From Acidimicrobiaceae bacterium (GTDB taxonomy: Bacteria > Actinomycetota > Acidimicrobiia > Acidimicrobiales > RAAP-2), in assembly GCA_027451285.1 (NCBI GenBank), contig DAIDJP010000023.1:1-64000 (forward strand): a stretch of DNA of 64,000 nucleotides, written 5' to 3'. The translations under genes were made by a program, and so were the position numbers. How positions within the stretch are numbered: the first letter of the stretch is position 1; each line of letters begins with the position of its first letter. Below the pieces are notes generated by a model that did no database searches, had not been told where the DNA came from, and saw only the letters and a program-made list of their open reading frames with translations. Below, piece after piece: positions 45,013 to 53,775 of this stretch.

Positions 45013-45221
45013 GATTTGGCCCCGCCTACGGACTCGCGCCGGAACCCTGGGATCACGAGGTCGGTATCGTCACCGGTAGTCAAAGGCACAAGCGCCGGAC
45101 CTCCCTTGCAGCCGATCGTCGACTCGCTGACGACAACAGTCCACTTAGTGGCGACCCTACCAATGTCACCCCGTTCGCTGCGGTCACCGACCCGAACGGC
45201 ACGTACCCACGAAGAGATCGC

Positions 45222-46103
45222 TTATATTCGCAACGCGATGGCCCGTCGCACGATGGCTGCGGCGAGCGCGCCCGCGGCCGCGTCGTCATAGCGCAGGAAC
45301 AGCGAGGGCTCGACCAGCTCGAGCTCCATCACCGCCCAGCCGGACTCGGTCTCGACCACGTCGACGCGCCCGTAGGTGAGGGCGGGCACGAGGGCGTCGA
45401 CGGCGCTGGTCGCCAGTTCGGCCTCGACCTCGGCGAGGACGCCTTCGGCCAGGGCGCGCGCGGCGGCTGGCGCGAGCGCTCTCGACATACGCTCCTCGCG
45501 GTAGTGGCGATCGCGCGTGGCAGCGGGCTCGTTGAGCATCGCGGCCTTGTTCATGGCGTGGCTGAACTCGCCGCCGATGAAGATGAGGGCTGTCTCTCCG
45601 ACCTCGTCGACACGAGCCACGTAGGGCTGGATCAGGACGTCGCGCCCGCGCGCGTGCAGGAAGGCCACGTGAGCGGCTGCGCGCTCGAACTCGTCGGCGC
45701 GGTAGCGGTCGGCGTCGATCGATCCCGCGCCGACGCAGGGCTTGACGACGAAGTCGCCCGCGGGAAAGACCGGCTCCTCGCCGACCGGCACGAAGCGCGA
45801 GTCCACAATGGCGTAGCCGCGGGCCTCGAGGTCGAACAGGTAGCGCTTGTCCGAGCAGTACTCGAGGACGCGATAGGGATTGGCCAGACGCGGCACCGAC
45901 CTCGCCCAGGCGAGAAACTCGTCGCGGCGGCTCGCGTAGTCCCACGTCGAGCGCACCACCGTGAGGTCATATCCCGCCCAGTCGACGCGAGAGTCGTCCC
46001 AGACGCACAGCTCGCCCGACACCCCGATCTCGGCCAGGGCCGAGAGCAGGAGGTCCGAGTCGGGATCGACCTCGCTCGCACAGGTCGCGACGGCGACTCT
46101 CAC
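45222..46103 (-). CDS. ATP-grasp domain protein (RimK-like)
   Basis: The protein has 293 residues. It begins RVAVATCASEVDPDSDLLL, has the ATP-grasp lysine segment FVVKPCVGAGSIDADRY, a GGEFSHAMNK strand and the metal-binding ELELVEPSLFLRY. ATP-grasp enzymes of this type join a carboxylate to an amine or thiol; the substrate is unknown. The GTG at 46103 overlaps the nuoN stop (GTGA), so it is translated as the last gene of the nuo operon. Whether it serves complex I is not shown. Confidence 0.82.
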   Translation of the reverse strand: MRVAVATCASEVDPDSDLLLSALAEIGVSGELCVWDDSRVDWAGYDLTVVRSTWDYASRRDEFLAWARSVPRLANPYRVLEYCSDKRYLFDLEARGYAIVDSRFVPVGEEPVFPAGDFVVKPCVGAGSIDADRYRADEFERAAAHVAFLHARGRDVLIQPYVARVDEVGETALIFIGGEFSHAMNKAAMLNEPAATRDRHYREERMSRALAPAAARALAEGVLAEVEAELATSAVDALVPALTYGRVDVVETESGWAVMELELVEPSLFLRYDDAAAGALAAAIVRRAIALRI

Positions 46104-47569
46104 GGGGTGAAGAGCAGCGTGGCGTGATTCGCCAGGCTCGCGAGCGGGCCGGGCCACACGCCAAAGACCAGGGTCAGCGCGACGCCGAGGACGATCACCA
46201 GCGCGCTGGCGCGCGGCACCGCCACGCGGTCGAGCTCGACGGGCTCTTCGGCGTAGAGGGCGAGCACCCAGCGCAGGTAGAAGAACGCGGCGATCGCCGC
46301 GGCGATCAACGAGATCAGCGCGATCGCGCCGCCGCCGGCGTCGACCGCGGCGGCCAGCACCGCGAACTTGGCGTAGAAGCCGGTGGTGAGGGGCACCCCG
46401 AGCTGGCTGAGCAGCAAGACGGCGAGCGCGGCGCCGAGCAGCGGCTGGCGCCGGCCCAGGCCGCGGTAGCGGTCGATCGAGTGGGCCTCGTCCGCTGGCG
46501 CGCCCACCAGGGTCACCACCGCGAAGGTGGCCACCACGACCGGCGCGTAGGCCATCAGGTAGAAGAGCGTCGCCGCATTGCCGCGCGTCGTCGCCGCCCA
46601 GACCCCGAGGATGATGTAGCCGGCGTGGTTGATCGAGGAGTAGGCGAGCATGCGCTTGGCGTTGCGCTGGATCAGCGCCATCGACGCGCCGAGCACGGTG
46701 GTGAGGGCCACCAGCACCCAGAGGATCGGACGCCAGGTGTCCATCTGCGTGCCCAGCCCCGAGACGATCACGCGCAAGAAGGCGGCGAAGGCGCCGATCT
46801 TGACGATCGAGGCCATGTAGCCGGTCACCGGGGTCGGCGCGCCCTCGTAGACGTCGGGCGACCACAGGTGGAAGGGCACCGCCGCCACTTTGAAGGCGAA
46901 TCCGACCAGCAGCAGCGCACCGCCGGCCCAGAGCAGTCCGGGGTGCAGCAGCACGTTGCCGGCGAGGAAGTACGAGATCGCCGAGATGTTGGTCGTGCCC
47001 GTCGCCCCGTAGGTCAGCGCGGCGCCGTAGATGAAGATCGCCGAGGCGAAACTGCCCAGCAAGAAGTACTTGAGGGCCGCCTCGCTGCTCGCCGAGCGGT
47101 GCCGGTCGAGGGCCGCCAGAACGTAGAGGCCGATCGAGAGGATCTCCAGGCCCAAGAAGACAACGATCAAGTCGTTGGCCTGGACCATGACGAGCGCGCC
47201 GGCGCTCGCGGCCAGGGCCAGCACGTGGAACTGCGTGCCGACGACCGAGCCGTGGGCCAGCCAGTCGTGGGCGACCAGGGTCGCCATGACCAGCGCGACG
47301 GCCAGGGTCCCCGTCGCGACGACCGAGAAGCCGTCCAGGGCCACCGCGTGGTCGATGGTGGTCGTCGCGCCGTGACCGGCGACGTAGGACCACTGCACGA
47401 AGGAGACCACCAGCGTGGCCAGGCCGGCGAGCACGCTGATCGACGTCGAGACCTTGGTCGCCAGTCCCCCGCGCACCAGCGCGGTGAGGATCAACAGCAG
47501 CACCGAGGTCCCGAGCAGGATGGCGACCGGCAGGATCGCCAGGTAGTTGATGGAGGGCATCAGGCTCAC
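46100..47569 (-). CDS. nuoN: NADH-quinone oxidoreductase subunit N
   Basis: The protein has 489 residues with about 14 membrane helices and is an antiporter-like proton-pumping subunit of complex I. Family stretches include SSEAALKYFLLGSFASAI and MLAYSSINHAGYIILG. The GTG at 47569 overlaps the nuoM stop; a longer frame runs back through nuoM and is not used. Confidence 0.96.
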   Translation of the reverse strand: MSLMPSINYLAILPVAILLGTSVLLLILTALVRGGLATKVSTSISVLAGLATLVVSFVQWSYVAGHGATTTIDHAVALDGFSVVATGTLAVALVMATLVAHDWLAHGSVVGTQFHVLALAASAGALVMVQANDLIVVFLGLEILSIGLYVLAALDRHRSASSEAALKYFLLGSFASAIFIYGAALTYGATGTTNISAISYFLAGNVLLHPGLLWAGGALLLVGFAFKVAAVPFHLWSPDVYEGAPTPVTGYMASIVKIGAFAAFLRVIVSGLGTQMDTWRPILWVLVALTTVLGASMALIQRNAKRMLAYSSINHAGYIILGVWAATTRGNAATLFYLMAYAPVVVATFAVVTLVGAPADEAHSIDRYRGLGRRQPLLGAALAVLLLSQLGVPLTTGFYAKFAVLAAAVDAGGGAIALISLIAAAIAAFFYLRWVLALYAEEPVELDRVAVPRASALVIVLGVALTLVFGVWPGPLASLANHATLLFTP

Positions 47570-49062
47570 TTCGTCACCCCCGCGGGCGCCACGTGCTCGA
47601 TCACCTGTTGGACCGAGGGCGAGATGCGATCGAGCACCGGGCGCGGGAACACGCCGAGGGCGACGATGAGAACGACCACGGGCACCAGCGCCCAGCGCTC
47701 GCGCGCGGTCACGTCGGTGATCGCCGGGTCGTCGCTGCGTCCGTGAAAGACCCGCTGGTAGGCCCAGAGCAGGTAGAGCGCGGCCAGGACGACGCCGAAG
47801 GTCGCCACGAGCGCCCACCACGCGTGGGTCGCGAAGGAGCCGATGAGGATCAGGTACTCACTGACGAATCCCGAGAGCCCGGGCAGGCCGATCGAGGCCA
47901 GCATCACCACGGTGAAGAGCCCGGCGAGCACCGGGGCCGGGCCCTGCCACCCGGTGAGGTCGCGAATCTGCATCGGTCCGCCGCGGCGCTTCTCCATGAA
48001 GCCGATCAGCAGGAAGAAGCCCACCGTGATCACCCCGTGGTTGAACATCAAGAGGACCGCGCCGACCATGGCGATCTTCGAGCCGGTCATGATCCCCAGA
48101 GTGATAAATCCCATCTGGGCCACCGAGGAGAAGGCGACGAGGCGCTTTAAGTCCGGGGTGACGGAGGCCAGGGCCGAACCGTAGACGATGCCCACGACCG
48201 CGAGGGTCAGCATCACCGGGCGCACGTTGGACTGGGCCAGGGGAAAGAGCGCCACCGCGAAGCGCAGCAGGCCGTAGCTGCCGAGTTTGGCGAGCAGGGC
48301 CGAGAGTTCGATCGAGCCAGCGGTCGGCGCCTCGGCGTAGGAGATCGGCGACCAGGTGTGCAGGGGCCAGATCGGTGCCTTCGCGGCGAAGGCGATCGCG
48401 AAGGCGACGAACAGCCAGGTCGCGGTTCCCGAGGACATCGCCGTCGCCGAGAGCGCCGAGTAGGCGAAGGTGAGATCCCCGCCGAACTGGTGCTGGTGGG
48501 CGAATCCCAGGTAGAGCACGCCCACGAAGAGGAAGGCCGAACCGGTGAAGGTGTAGATGAAGAACTTGAGAGCCGCGCGAGCGCGTTGGGCGCCGCCCCA
48601 CTGGGCGATGATGAAGTAGGCCGGCACCAGGGTCAGCTCGAAGAAGATGAAGAACTCGAGCACGTCGTGGGCGAGGAAGCTGCCCATGGTGAAGGACGTC
48701 AGCAGCAGCAGCCACGCGACGAAGGCGCCCTCGCGACGCCTATCGCGCGCGCCCAGCAGCGCGGTCCACACGACGAAGGCGGTCAGGACGACCATCAGCA
48801 GGCTGATGCCGTCCATCGCCACGTCGTAGGCCAGGCCGAAGGGCGCGGCCAGCACCCAGCGTCCGGCGAAGTCGAAGGTCGACGCGCCGGGCACGGCGCT
48901 GTTGTAGAGCAGGGCGACCGTGATCGCGAGGCCCATCTCGATGGTCGCGGTCGCCACGGCGATCCGGTAGGACCAGTTCTCGCGCGTGCGCACGAGGACG
49001 GCCCCGAGCGCCCCGAGCGCGGGCAGTGCGATGAGCAGGCTCAACCACAGGGACGAATGCAT
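47566..49062 (-). CDS. nuoM: NADH-quinone oxidoreductase subunit M
   Basis: The protein has 498 residues with about 14 helices and is an antiporter-like subunit. The loop HTWSPISYAEAPTAGSIELS and the segment RLVAFSSVAQMGFITLGI are typical of NuoM, and a membrane glutamate lies in FFELTLVPAYFII. It starts 2 nt after nuoL and overlaps nuoN by 4 nt. Confidence 0.97.
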   Translation of the reverse strand: MHSSLWLSLLIALPALGALGAVLVRTRENWSYRIAVATATIEMGLAITVALLYNSAVPGASTFDFAGRWVLAAPFGLAYDVAMDGISLLMVVLTAFVVWTALLGARDRRREGAFVAWLLLLTSFTMGSFLAHDVLEFFIFFELTLVPAYFIIAQWGGAQRARAALKFFIYTFTGSAFLFVGVLYLGFAHQHQFGGDLTFAYSALSATAMSSGTATWLFVAFAIAFAAKAPIWPLHTWSPISYAEAPTAGSIELSALLAKLGSYGLLRFAVALFPLAQSNVRPVMLTLAVVGIVYGSALASVTPDLKRLVAFSSVAQMGFITLGIMTGSKIAMVGAVLLMFNHGVITVGFFLLIGFMEKRRGGPMQIRDLTGWQGPAPVLAGLFTVVMLASIGLPGLSGFVSEYLILIGSFATHAWWALVATFGVVLAALYLLWAYQRVFHGRSDDPAITDVTARERWALVPVVVLIVALGVFPRPVLDRISPSVQQVIEHVAPAGVTK

Positions 49063-49064
49063 GA

Positions 49065-50936
49065 CTAGCCCACCCTCGCAACGAGATAGACGACGATGAC
49101 GGCGAGCCCCAGCACGGTCGCCAGCGCGTAGTGGCGCACGAAGCCCGACTGGATCTTGCGCGAACCCTCGGCGCTGCGGCGAACCGCGACCGCGAGCCCG
49201 GTGACCGCACCGTCGATGACGCGCGGCTCGATGACGTCGCCGCCGAACTGGCTGGCGGCGGTCAGCGGCCGTCCGATTACGGCGTCGTAGGCGTCATCCC
49301 AGCGCCAGACGTGCTCGAGGAAGGACTTCTCGTAGCGCGGCGACGAGACGCGATCGCGCCAGATGGAGAACGCCGCGAGCAGTCCGATCAGCGCAGCGGC
49401 CACGTCGACCGCGGCGAGGCCCCACTGGGCGAGGGTGCTCTGGGCCCCCAGCGCGGGCACGTAGCCGAAGGTGGGCGCGAGGAAGGCCGCGAGCGAGCTG
49501 TGATGCACCCAGGGCAGGTCCAGCGCGCCGCCGAGCACGCTGAGGACCGCGAGCACGACGAGGGGCAGTGTCATCACCCAGGACGACTCGTGGGGGTCGG
49601 CCCCGTGGGTCACCTCGCGGAAGCGCTCGGTCCCCTGGAAGGTCAGCACGAAGAGCCGCGACATGTAGTACGCGGTCAGGATCGCCGTCACGACCCCGAG
49701 GATCCACAGCGGCTTGGAGTAGGCGAAGACGTTGGTCAGGACGTCGCCCTTGGCCCAGAAGCCGGCGAAGGGGGGAATCCCCGAGATGGCGAGCCAGCCC
49801 ACGAGGAACGTCGGGAACGTGAGGGGCAGGAACTTGGCCAGCGCGCCCATCTTGCGCAGGTCCTGCTCGCCGTGGAGCGAGTGGATGACCGAGCCCGAGC
49901 CGAGGAACAGCAGGGCCTTGAAGAAGGCGTGGGCCACCATGAGAAAGATCGCGGCCGCGTAGGCGCCGGCGCCCACCGCGAGGACCATGTAGCCGATCTG
50001 GGACACGGTGGAAAAGGCGAGGACCTTCTTGATGTCCTTCTGGCTCGTGGCGATCGTGGCGGCGACGAAGGCCGTCAGTGCGCCGATCACCGCGATGGTG
50101 GCGCGCCCGCCACCCGAGAGGGCGAGCACCGGCGACATGCGCACGAGGAGATAGACCCCGGCGGTGACCATCGTCGCCGCGTGGATCAGGGCCGAGACCG
50201 GGGTCGGGCCCTCCATCGCGTCGGGCAGCCAGTTGAACAGCGGGATCTGCGCGCTCTTGCCGGTCGCGCCGAGCAGCAGGGCCAGCACCACCACGGTCGC
50301 CGCCGTCGAGTCCAGGTGTCCGGCGCCGGCGAAGATCGAGAGGTAGGTCAGCGTGTGCAGGTGGCTGAAGAGCAGGAACATCGCCACCAGCATCCCGACG
50401 TCGCCGACGCGGTTGTAGATGAAGGCCTTCTTGCCCGCGCTGGCCGCGCTGTCACGGTCGAAGTAGTAGCTGATCAGCCAGTACGAGCAGACCCCCACGC
50501 CCTCCCAGCCGACGAAGGTCAGCACCAGGTTGTTGGCGAGCACCAGGGTGAGCATCGAGAAGACGAAGAGGTTCAGGTACAAGAAGAACTTGCGGTAGTC
50601 GCGCTCGCCGTGCATGTAGCCCATCGAGTACAGGTGGATCAGGGCCGAGATACCGGTGACGAAGAGGCTCATCGTGATCGACAGCGGGTCCATCAAGAGC
50701 GCGGCCGGCACGTTGAGCGTGCCCACCGAGATCCAGCTGAAGAGGTTGACCGTCACTTCGCGCGACGAGCTCGACAGCAGCGTCACGAACGCCGCGACCG
50801 AGAACACGAAGCTCAACGTGACCGCGCCGGTGGCCACCGCGCCGACGGCGCGCTCGGACATGCGCGGCCCGTTCACCAGCACGAAGAGGAAGCCGGCCAG
50901 CGGCAGGAGGAGGATCAGCGTGGCGAGGTGTGCCAT
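49065..50936 (-). CDS. nuoL: NADH-quinone oxidoreductase subunit L
   Basis: The protein has 623 residues. About 14 antiporter-type helices precede the C-terminal lateral helix that braces subunits M and N. Family markers are VGWEGVGVCSYWLISYYF, NWLPDAMEGPTPVSALIHAA and VLAFSTVSQIGYM. It begins 1 nt after nuoK. Confidence 0.97.
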   Translation of the reverse strand: MAHLATLILLLPLAGFLFVLVNGPRMSERAVGAVATGAVTLSFVFSVAAFVTLLSSSSREVTVNLFSWISVGTLNVPAALLMDPLSITMSLFVTGISALIHLYSMGYMHGERDYRKFFLYLNLFVFSMLTLVLANNLVLTFVGWEGVGVCSYWLISYYFDRDSAASAGKKAFIYNRVGDVGMLVAMFLLFSHLHTLTYLSIFAGAGHLDSTAATVVVLALLLGATGKSAQIPLFNWLPDAMEGPTPVSALIHAATMVTAGVYLLVRMSPVLALSGGGRATIAVIGALTAFVAATIATSQKDIKKVLAFSTVSQIGYMVLAVGAGAYAAAIFLMVAHAFFKALLFLGSGSVIHSLHGEQDLRKMGALAKFLPLTFPTFLVGWLAISGIPPFAGFWAKGDVLTNVFAYSKPLWILGVVTAILTAYYMSRLFVLTFQGTERFREVTHGADPHESSWVMTLPLVVLAVLSVLGGALDLPWVHHSSLAAFLAPTFGYVPALGAQSTLAQWGLAAVDVAAALIGLLAAFSIWRDRVSSPRYEKSFLEHVWRWDDAYDAVIGRPLTAASQFGGDVIEPRVIDGAVTGLAVAVRRSAEGSRKIQSGFVRHYALATVLGLAVIVVYLVARVG

Positions 50937-50937
50937 C

Positions 50938-51243
50938 TCAGCCCTTCATCTCGGAGAGTTCGTCGACCGAGGTCGTGGAGCGGCGCCGAAAGATCGCCAC
51001 GACGATGCCCAGTCCCACCGTCACCTCGGCGGCCGCGACCACCATGACGAAGAAGACGGTCACCTGGCCGGCGATGTCGCTCATCGTGCGCGAGAAGGTC
51101 ACGAACGTGAGATTCACGGCGTTGAGCATCAGCTCGAGGCACATGAACATGATCAGCGCGCTGCGCCTCGTCAGCAGGCCGTAGGCGCCGACGCCGAAGA
51201 GGACGGCGGCGAGCACCAGGTACCAGGCGGCGGGAACGTTCAC
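50938..51243 (-). CDS. nuoK: NADH-quinone oxidoreductase subunit K
   Basis: The protein has 101 residues and three helices. The conserved membrane glutamates are in [17 protein letters not shown] and [15 protein letters not shown]. It overlaps the nuoJ stop by 4 nt. Confidence 0.96.
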   Translation of the reverse strand: MNVPAAWYLVLAAVLFGVGAYGLLTRRSALIMFMCLELMLNAVNLTFVTFSRTMSDIAGQVTVFFVMVVAAAEVTVGLGIVVAIFRRRSTTSVDELSEMKG

Positions 51244-51806
51244 GCGGACTCCTCATCGAGCGAGTGCTCGCGGCGCGCGAGCACGATGGCGCCGACCACG
51301 GCGATGACCAGCAGCGCCGCGGTCGCCTCGAAGGCGTAGAGGTAGGTGGTGAAGACGGCCGTGCCGAGCTGGCTGACGTTGCCCGAGCCGGTGGCAAGCG
51401 GCGCGCCCTTGGTCGAGACCGACATCGCGCCGGTGACCCAGTGGCTGCGCGCCATCAGCGCGACGAGTCCGAGCACGACGATGCCGACCCCGGTCGCGGC
51501 CAGCGGGCGCTGGCCCACCAGGGGCTCGACGCGCACGCCCTCGCGACGGTCGACCCCGAGGAACATGATGACGAAGAGGAAGAGCACCACGATGGCCCCG
51601 GCGTAGACGATGATCTGGACCGCGGCGAGGAAGTCCGCCGACTGGGCGACGAAGGCCACGGCCACGCCGAAGAGAGTCATGATGAGGCTCATGGCCGCGT
51701 GCACCGGGTTCTTCACCGCGATCACGCCGAGCGCTCCGACGATGATCAGGACCGCCGAGGTGACGAAGACGGCCACGGCACCGAGGGAGTAGGCGGTCGC
51801 GATCAT
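51240..51806 (-). CDS. nuoJ: NADH-quinone oxidoreductase subunit J
   Basis: The protein has 188 residues and five helices. The segment [19 protein letters not shown] and the helix [19 protein letters not shown] are typical of NuoJ. The ATG at 51806 overlaps the nuoI stop (ATGA); a longer frame lies inside nuoI. Confidence 0.95.
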   Translation of the reverse strand: MIATAYSLGAVAVFVTSAVLIIVGALGVIAVKNPVHAAMSLIMTLFGVAVAFVAQSADFLAAVQIIVYAGAIVVLFLFVIMFLGVDRREGVRVEPLVGQRPLAATGVGIVVLGLVALMARSHWVTGAMSVSTKGAPLATGSGNVSQLGTAVFTTYLYAFEATAALLVIAVVGAIVLARREHSLDEESA

Positions 51807-52549
51807 GCGGCACCCTTCCTCTTCGCCCGCGGGGACTTGGCCTTGAGGGCGTTCATCAGGCCCGCGAGTCCGCGCTTGTCGGCCGGCACGTCCTCGGGCT
51901 GGAGGTGGCGGTAGAAGGCGTCGCGGATCTGCTTGGAACCGGTGGCCGCGTTGGGCTCGCCGCTCTGGCCGGATTCGGCCTCGCGCACGCCCACGCCCAG
52001 CTCGCCGCTCCACTGCACGACGCCCTCGTAGTCGGCGTCGCCCGAGGGAGACGTCGCGCGCATCCAGCCGCCGGTCATCGCGCTGTCACCCTCGCGCCAG
52101 TCCTCCCAGGGCAGGTGGCGCGGTTCGCCGGCGTCGTCGACGACGAGCTCGGCCTTGGTGTAGATCGCGTCGGCGCGGTTGGTGAAGGAGAACTCGAAGA
52201 GCTTGGACTCGGTGATCGCCTGGGTGGGGCAGGCCTCCACGCACAGGTCGCAGTGGATGCAGCGCAGGTAGTTGATCTCGTAGACGTAGCCGTAGCGCTC
52301 CCCCGGGCTGACCGGGTTCTCGGGGTTGTCCGCGCCGCGCACGTAGATGCACCCCACCGGGCACACGCCGGCGCAGAGCTCGCAGCCGATGCACTTCTCC
52401 ATGCCGTCCTCGTAGCGGTTCAGCACGTGACGGCCGTGCTGGCGCGGCTGCTTGGGGCGCTTGGTCGCGGGATAGCTCGTCGTGACCGTCGGGCGGCCGA
52501 TGTGGGCCAGGGTCAGACGAAAGCCGCCGAAGAAACTCATGGCACCCAT
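51803..52549 (-). CDS. nuoI: NADH-quinone oxidoreductase subunit I (two [4Fe-4S] clusters)
   Basis: The protein has 248 residues. Two ferredoxin motifs, CIGCELCAGVCPVGCIYV and CIHCDLCVEACPTQAI, bind clusters N6a and N6b on the peripheral arm. The C-terminal extension of about 90 residues is longer than in E. coli and ends in a basic tail. It overlaps the nuoH stop by one base. Confidence 0.97.
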   Translation of the reverse strand: MGAMSFFGGFRLTLAHIGRPTVTTSYPATKRPKQPRQHGRHVLNRYEDGMEKCIGCELCAGVCPVGCIYVRGADNPENPVSPGERYGYVYEINYLRCIHCDLCVEACPTQAITESKLFEFSFTNRADAIYTKAELVVDDAGEPRHLPWEDWREGDSAMTGGWMRATSPSGDADYEGVVQWSGELGVGVREAESGQSGEPNAATGSKQIRDAFYRHLQPEDVPADKRGLAGLMNALKAKSPRAKRKGAA

Positions 52550-53775
52550 CAGACGTTCCCCTCGTCGGTGATCTCACGCAGCACCTCGGGCGGCAGGGGC
52601 CGCGCGCCGATCACCGGCAGGACGGCCTCGGCGCCGCGCTCTCGCGTCGTGCCGATCTCGAAGGCGCGCGTCAGCATCGTCCAGGCCAGCAGCACCACGG
52701 CGCCCATGGCGAATCCCCACGCCGGGGCGATCAGGAAGCCAGCCACCACGATCAGCCATCCCAGGCTGAGCGGGATCAGCTTCTTCCAGCCCAGGTCCAT
52801 GAGCTGGTCGTAGCGAAAGCGCGGCAGCGCGGCGCGGAACCACACGTAGGAGAAGGCGAACACCACGGTCTTGACGAAGAACCACAGGATCGGAAAGACC
52901 CAGCGCAGGTGGGGCACGTTGGGCACCCAACCCGCCGGGCCGCCGAAGAACAAGGTGACCATGATCGCCGACATGGTGATCGTGTTCATGAACTCAGCCA
53001 GGTAGAAGATCGCGAAGCGGAACGACGAGTACTCCGTGTGAAAGCCGCCGACCAGCTCGCTCTCGGCCTCGACGACGTCAAAGGGCGGACGGTTGAGCTC
53101 GGCGGTGATCGAGATGAGGAAGATCACGAAGGGGATCACGCCGAGGCGGATCACGTTCCAGTGCCAGATGCCGTTCGCCTGGGCCGTGACGATGTCGTGC
53201 GTCGACAACGAGCCGGTCACCAGCACCACCATCACGACGGCGAGCCCCAAGGAGGCCTCGTAGCTGATCATCTGGGCGCTCGCGCGCACCGAGGAGAGCA
53301 GCGGGTACTTCGAGCCCGAGGACCAGCCGGCCAGCATCACGCCGTAGACCGAGATGCCCGACATCGCGAGCATCAAGAGGATGCCCATGGGCGGGTTGGC
53401 CACCTGCAGCAACACCGGGTGCCCCGCGATCGTCAGCGTGCCGCCGACGGGCACGATCGCGAAGGTGATGAACCCCGGGATCAGGGCGAGGAACGGCGCG
53501 AGCTTGAAGACGAACCGGTCGGCCTCGGCCGGGATCAGGTCCTCCTTGAGCATCAGCTTCAGCCCGTCGGCCATGGTTTGTAGGAGCCCGAAGGGTCCCC
53601 AGCGCTGGGGCCCGATGCGGCTCTGCATGTCCGAGATCGCCTTGCGCTCGAACCAGATCATGACGATCACCGCGTTCAACAACAGGGCGAAGGCCACCAC
53701 GACCTTGATCAGCACGATGAGCAGCACCGCGAGGGTCACGCCATGGGCGTAGAGCGGGTCGACGGTGGCGATCAT
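52549..53775 (-). CDS. nuoH: NADH-quinone oxidoreductase subunit H
   Basis: The protein has 408 residues and about eight or nine helices, and forms the quinone-access site at the arm junction. Key segments are ERKAISDMQSRIGPQRWGPF, TAELNRPPFDVVEAESELVG and FHTEYSSFRFA. A C-terminal extension beyond the E. coli length is present. It overlaps the nuoG stop by 4 nt. Confidence 0.97.
   Translation of the reverse strand: MIATVDPLYAHGVTLAVLLIVLIKVVVAFALLLNAVIVMIWFERKAISDMQSRIGPQRWGPFGLLQTMADGLKLMLKEDLIPAEADRFVFKLAPFLALIPGFITFAIVPVGGTLTIAGHPVLLQVANPPMGILLMLAMSGISVYGVMLAGWSSGSKYPLLSSVRASAQMISYEASLGLAVVMVVLVTGSLSTHDIVTAQANGIWHWNVIRLGVIPFVIFLISITAELNRPPFDVVEAESELVGGFHTEYSSFRFAIFYLAEFMNTITMSAIMVTLFFGGPAGWVPNVPHLRWVFPILWFFVKTVVFAFSYVWFRAALPRFRYDQLMDLGWKKLIPLSLGWLIVVAGFLIAPAWGFAMGAVVLLAWTMLTRAFEIGTTRERGAEAVLPVIGARPLPPEVLREITDEGNV

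Noticed and set aside
45013..45221. Small minus-strand gene in the 209-bp gap upstream of the PAS-GAF-PAS gene
   Set aside because: The open frame there has no start with a ribosome site, no protein-like pattern, and overlaps the ATP-grasp gene.
46124..51047. Long plus-strand open frames opposite nuoN, nuoM and nuoL, rich in Arg, His, Glu and Gln
   Set aside because: They are antisense shadows of well-identified nuo genes; composition is low-complexity and no family motif appears. Similar shadows oppose nuoG, nuoF, hutH, hutU and qcrB.
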